A stretch of 64,000 bases of DNA from an uncultured Paracoccaceae bacterium (GTDB lineage: Bacteria; Pseudomonadota; Alphaproteobacteria; Rhodobacterales; Rhodobacteraceae): assembly GCA_947500005.1 (NCBI GenBank), contig CANMQJ010000013.1, forward strand, positions 62,001 to 126,000. The letters are read 5' to 3'. A program made the position numbers and the translations under genes. Below are positions 62,312 to 64,000 of the stretch, piece after piece. The notes beneath the pieces were generated by a model that was not told where the DNA came from, did not search any database, and saw only the letters and a program-made list of their open reading frames with translations. Every line of letters begins with the position of its first letter. Position 1 is the stretch's first letter.

Positions 62312-62343
62312 CCCTGTCTTGGATCAGGTGGTCGCGGGGAGGA

Positions 62344-63510
62344 TCACTCCTCCTCGTGGACCTTCTTCCACTGGCCGTTCTCGACGACGTTGACATAGAC
62401 CGAGTCCGCGCCCTGGTGGTCGTCGGGCCCGTAGGTCATGTAGTTGCCGACGAGGTCGTCCTGGTATTCCAGCGATTCCATGGCCGCGATGAAGCTTTCA
62501 TGCGTCAGGTCGGGACCGGCCTTTTCCAGGGCCTGCACCAGCATCTTGGCGCCGGCATAGCCCAGCATGGCAAAGCCCACCGGGTCCTCGCCCGTGGCGG
62601 CCTTGTATTCCTCGATGAAGGCCTTGGGCGCGGGTTCGTCCGCGCGGGCCCAGAGATCCTGCCAGCTGGCCGCGGCATAGAAGCCGTCGGTCACGCCACC
62701 CGGAACCTGCGCCACGACGGTCAGGAAACTGGCCGAGGTGCCGAGGAACTTCATGTCGGTCAGGCCCATCTTCTTGGCGGTGCCGACGATGGTGATGGCC
62801 TGGCGCACGCCGAGCGCGATGGAGACCACGTCGCAGCCGGCCTCGTTGAGCTTGCTGAGCGAGCCCACGAAATCCGTCTCATCGGGCTTGTGCGTGGTCT
62901 CAGCCGCAAATTCCACGCCTGCTTCCTTGGCGCCTTCCTTGGTGCCCTCGAGGATCTCTTCGCCGAAATCGGTCGGCAGGTACATCGAGCAGACCTTGTC
63001 GCCGTCGAACTCGTTGACGAGGTACTTGGTGCCGACGATGGCCTGATCGTAATAGCTGGAGAAGGAGGTGAACTTGTTGTCCATCGGCTCCATCAGCATC
63101 TGTCGCGCAGCCGAGAGCGGCGCGATGTTCGGGATGCCCTTGGGATCGAGCAGCTTGAAGCCCGCGATGTTCATCGGCGTGCCCAGCGACTGGTACATGG
63201 CAAAGACCTTGTCGCGGTTCAGCAGCTTGTTGTAGCCCTGCATCGCGCGCGGCATCTGGTAGCCGTTATCCTCGACGATGTAGCGGATCTGGCGTCCGTG
63301 CACACCGCCCTCGGCGTTGATCTTGTCGAAATAGACATTGGCGCCCTTGACCGCCGGAACGCCCACCGCGGCGAAGATGCCGCTGAGGTCGTTGACCGAG
63401 CCGATCAGGATTTCGCTATCCGTGACGCCCTGTGTCTCGGCCTGGGCCGAGATCGTGGCGGCGGCGGTCAGCGCCGTCGCTGCGGCGAGCCTTTTGAGAA
63501 GTGTCTTCAT
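62344..63510 (-). CDS. Branched-chain-amino-acid-type ABC solute-binding protein
   Basis: A 388-residue periplasmic binding protein with a signal peptide (KTLLKRLAAATALTAAATIS, cleavage after AQA) and a Peripla_BP_6/LivJ fold (ILIGSVNDLSGIFAAVGVPA, INAEGGVHGRQIRYIVEDNG, VNEFDGDKVCSMYLPTDFG). With the acyl-CoA ligase 27 bp upstream it probably belongs to a larger ABC operon of the kind where livFGHM-like genes surround an AMP-ligase, so the ligand may be an aromatic or aliphatic acid and not an amino acid. The TGA stop sits in a small hairpin loop (GGAGGA / TCCTCC). Confidence 0.92.
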   Translation of the reverse strand: MKTLLKRLAAATALTAAATISAQAETQGVTDSEILIGSVNDLSGIFAAVGVPAVKGANVYFDKINAEGGVHGRQIRYIVEDNGYQMPRAMQGYNKLLNRDKVFAMYQSLGTPMNIAGFKLLDPKGIPNIAPLSAARQMLMEPMDNKFTSFSSYYDQAIVGTKYLVNEFDGDKVCSMYLPTDFGEEILEGTKEGAKEAGVEFAAETTHKPDETDFVGSLSKLNEAGCDVVSIALGVRQAITIVGTAKKMGLTDMKFLGTSASFLTVVAQVPGGVTDGFYAAASWQDLWARADEPAPKAFIEEYKAATGEDPVGFAMLGYAGAKMLVQALEKAGPDLTHESFIAAMESLEYQDDLVGNYMTYGPDDHQGADSVYVNVVENGQWKKVHEEE

Positions 63511-63537
63511 TCTGGTTCCTCCCTGTGAAGATCGTTG

Positions 63538-64000
63538 TCAGTACATGTCGTCGATGAGATGTGCGTGTTTCTTTTCCACGAAGCTGCGTTTGAGTTTCAT
63601 GGTGGCCGTCAGTTCCTCGTCCTCGGCCGTGAGCAGCACGTCGATCAGGCGGAAATCCTTGATCTGCTCGACGCGTGCGAATTCCTTGTTCACCGCCTCG
63701 ACCTCCTTGCCGATCAGCGCCTTGACCTCGGGGGCAGCGCAGAGCGAAGCGAAGTTGGAGAAGGGGACCTTCTTGGACTGAGCGTATTTCTCGACGTTCT
63801 CCTGATCAATCATAATCAGGGCGGTCAGGTACTTGCGCCGGTCGCCGATGATCACCGCGTCCGAGATGTAATGGCTGAACTTGAGCCGGCTTTCGATCTC
63901 GGCCGGGGTGATGTTCTTGCCGCCGGCGGTGATGATGATGTCCTTGAGGCGGCCGGTGATGGTGACATAGCCCTCCTCGTCGATGCGGCCGATATCGCCG
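63538..64000 (-). CDS. Acyl-CoA synthetase (AMP-binding), C-terminal part, cut by window edge
   Basis: The frame runs off the right edge; its last 153 residues are visible. They begin GDIGRIDEEGYVTITGRLKD, then IIITAGGKNITPAEIE, the hinge and A8/A10-type motifs of long-chain acyl-CoA ligases (FadD15-like), and end in LKRSFVEKKHAHLIDDMY. The family adenylates a carboxylic acid and transfers it to CoA. A GTG at 63855 inside the frame is not the real start. It lies just upstream of the ABC solute-binding protein gene on the same strand, suggesting uptake and activation of an acid. Confidence 0.93.
   Translation of the reverse strand, partial: GDIGRIDEEGYVTITGRLKDIIITAGGKNITPAEIESRLKFSHYISDAVIIGDRRKYLTALIMIDQENVEKYAQSKKVPFSNFASLCAAPEVKALIGKEVEAVNKEFARVEQIKDFRLIDVLLTAEDEELTATMKLKRSFVEKKHAHLIDDMY

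Overview
The window is high-GC, densely packed bacterial chromosome. It looks like a marine alphaproteobacterium of the Rhodobacterales (Roseobacter group). The pointers are a DMSP lyase DddP whose metal ligands fall at the published residue numbers, the helicase/S4-protein/fdxA/carD series, TRAP and branched-chain-type ABC transporters, a histidine-utilisation cluster of the HutF/HutG type, choline-sulfatase, and two Hint-domain proteins. I see no phage, insertion sequence, CRISPR array, rRNA or tRNA. Most of the window reads as ordinary core and accessory chromosome, not an island.

Layout. 1-2.9 kb: the end of a helicase, an S4 protein, ferredoxin FdxA and CarD, closed by a clear terminator. 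2.9-4.75 kb: divergent cobS and cobT (late cobalamin synthesis). 4.75-8 kb: a three-gene operon for a molybdenum hydroxylase with its own dihaem cytochrome. 8-14.5 kb: a CPA2-type antiporter, an 811-residue protein with secretion/pilus-like ends, a SIMPL protein and a sulfotransferase. 14.5-18.7 kb: MetY/MetZ-type sulfhydrylase divergent from ccmABCD-ccmG (cytochrome c maturation). 18.8-25.5 kb: a Hint protein, aconitase, a DUF1223 protein, a lipid A-type acyltransferase with an altered catalytic motif and an EamA transporter. 25.9-30 kb: a FliG-like protein and an overlapping enolase-superfamily/GMC oxidoreductase pair. 30-35.4 kb: a TPR protein, an unlisted 52-residue secreted Cys protein, purB, an alpha/beta-hydrolase-OsmC fusion, an EEP-family protein and 5-formyl-THF cyclo-ligase. 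35.4-41 kb: dddP, a secreted glycerophosphodiesterase, a haem-dependent N-demethylase-like protein, an unknown membrane-anchored protein and a lytic transglycosylase. 41-45 kb: glnBA, the bifunctional NAD(P)HX repair enzyme and a second Hint protein. 45-49.5 kb: an RND efflux pair behind two identical palindromes. 49.5-60.5 kb: DUF1203, then hutCF divergent from hutIHGU plus a complete TRAP transporter. 60.5-64 kb: choline-sulfatase, an ABC solute-binding protein and the end of an acyl-CoA ligase cut by the window edge.

How the genes work together. HutH, HutU, HutI, HutF and HutG form a complete five-step route from histidine to glutamate and formate. HutC is the likely repressor, probably acting at a 14-bp palindrome between the -35 and -10 of the hutI promoter, and the co-linear TRAP genes probably import the substrate. 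GlnB and GlnA form a nitrogen-assimilation operon with an NtrC-like site upstream. DddP, the glycerophosphodiesterase, the N-demethylase-like protein and choline-sulfatase all point to use of marine osmolytes and methylated compounds. The ccm genes serve c-type cytochromes such as the dihaem cytochrome of the molybdenum-enzyme operon.

The most unusual items are the 811-residue PilM/GspL-like plus PilP/GspC-like protein, the paired TTTTGTACAAAA boxes, the altered acyltransferase motif, the two Hint proteins, the GMC-enolase operon of unknown substrate, and several stop codons lying in hairpin loops.
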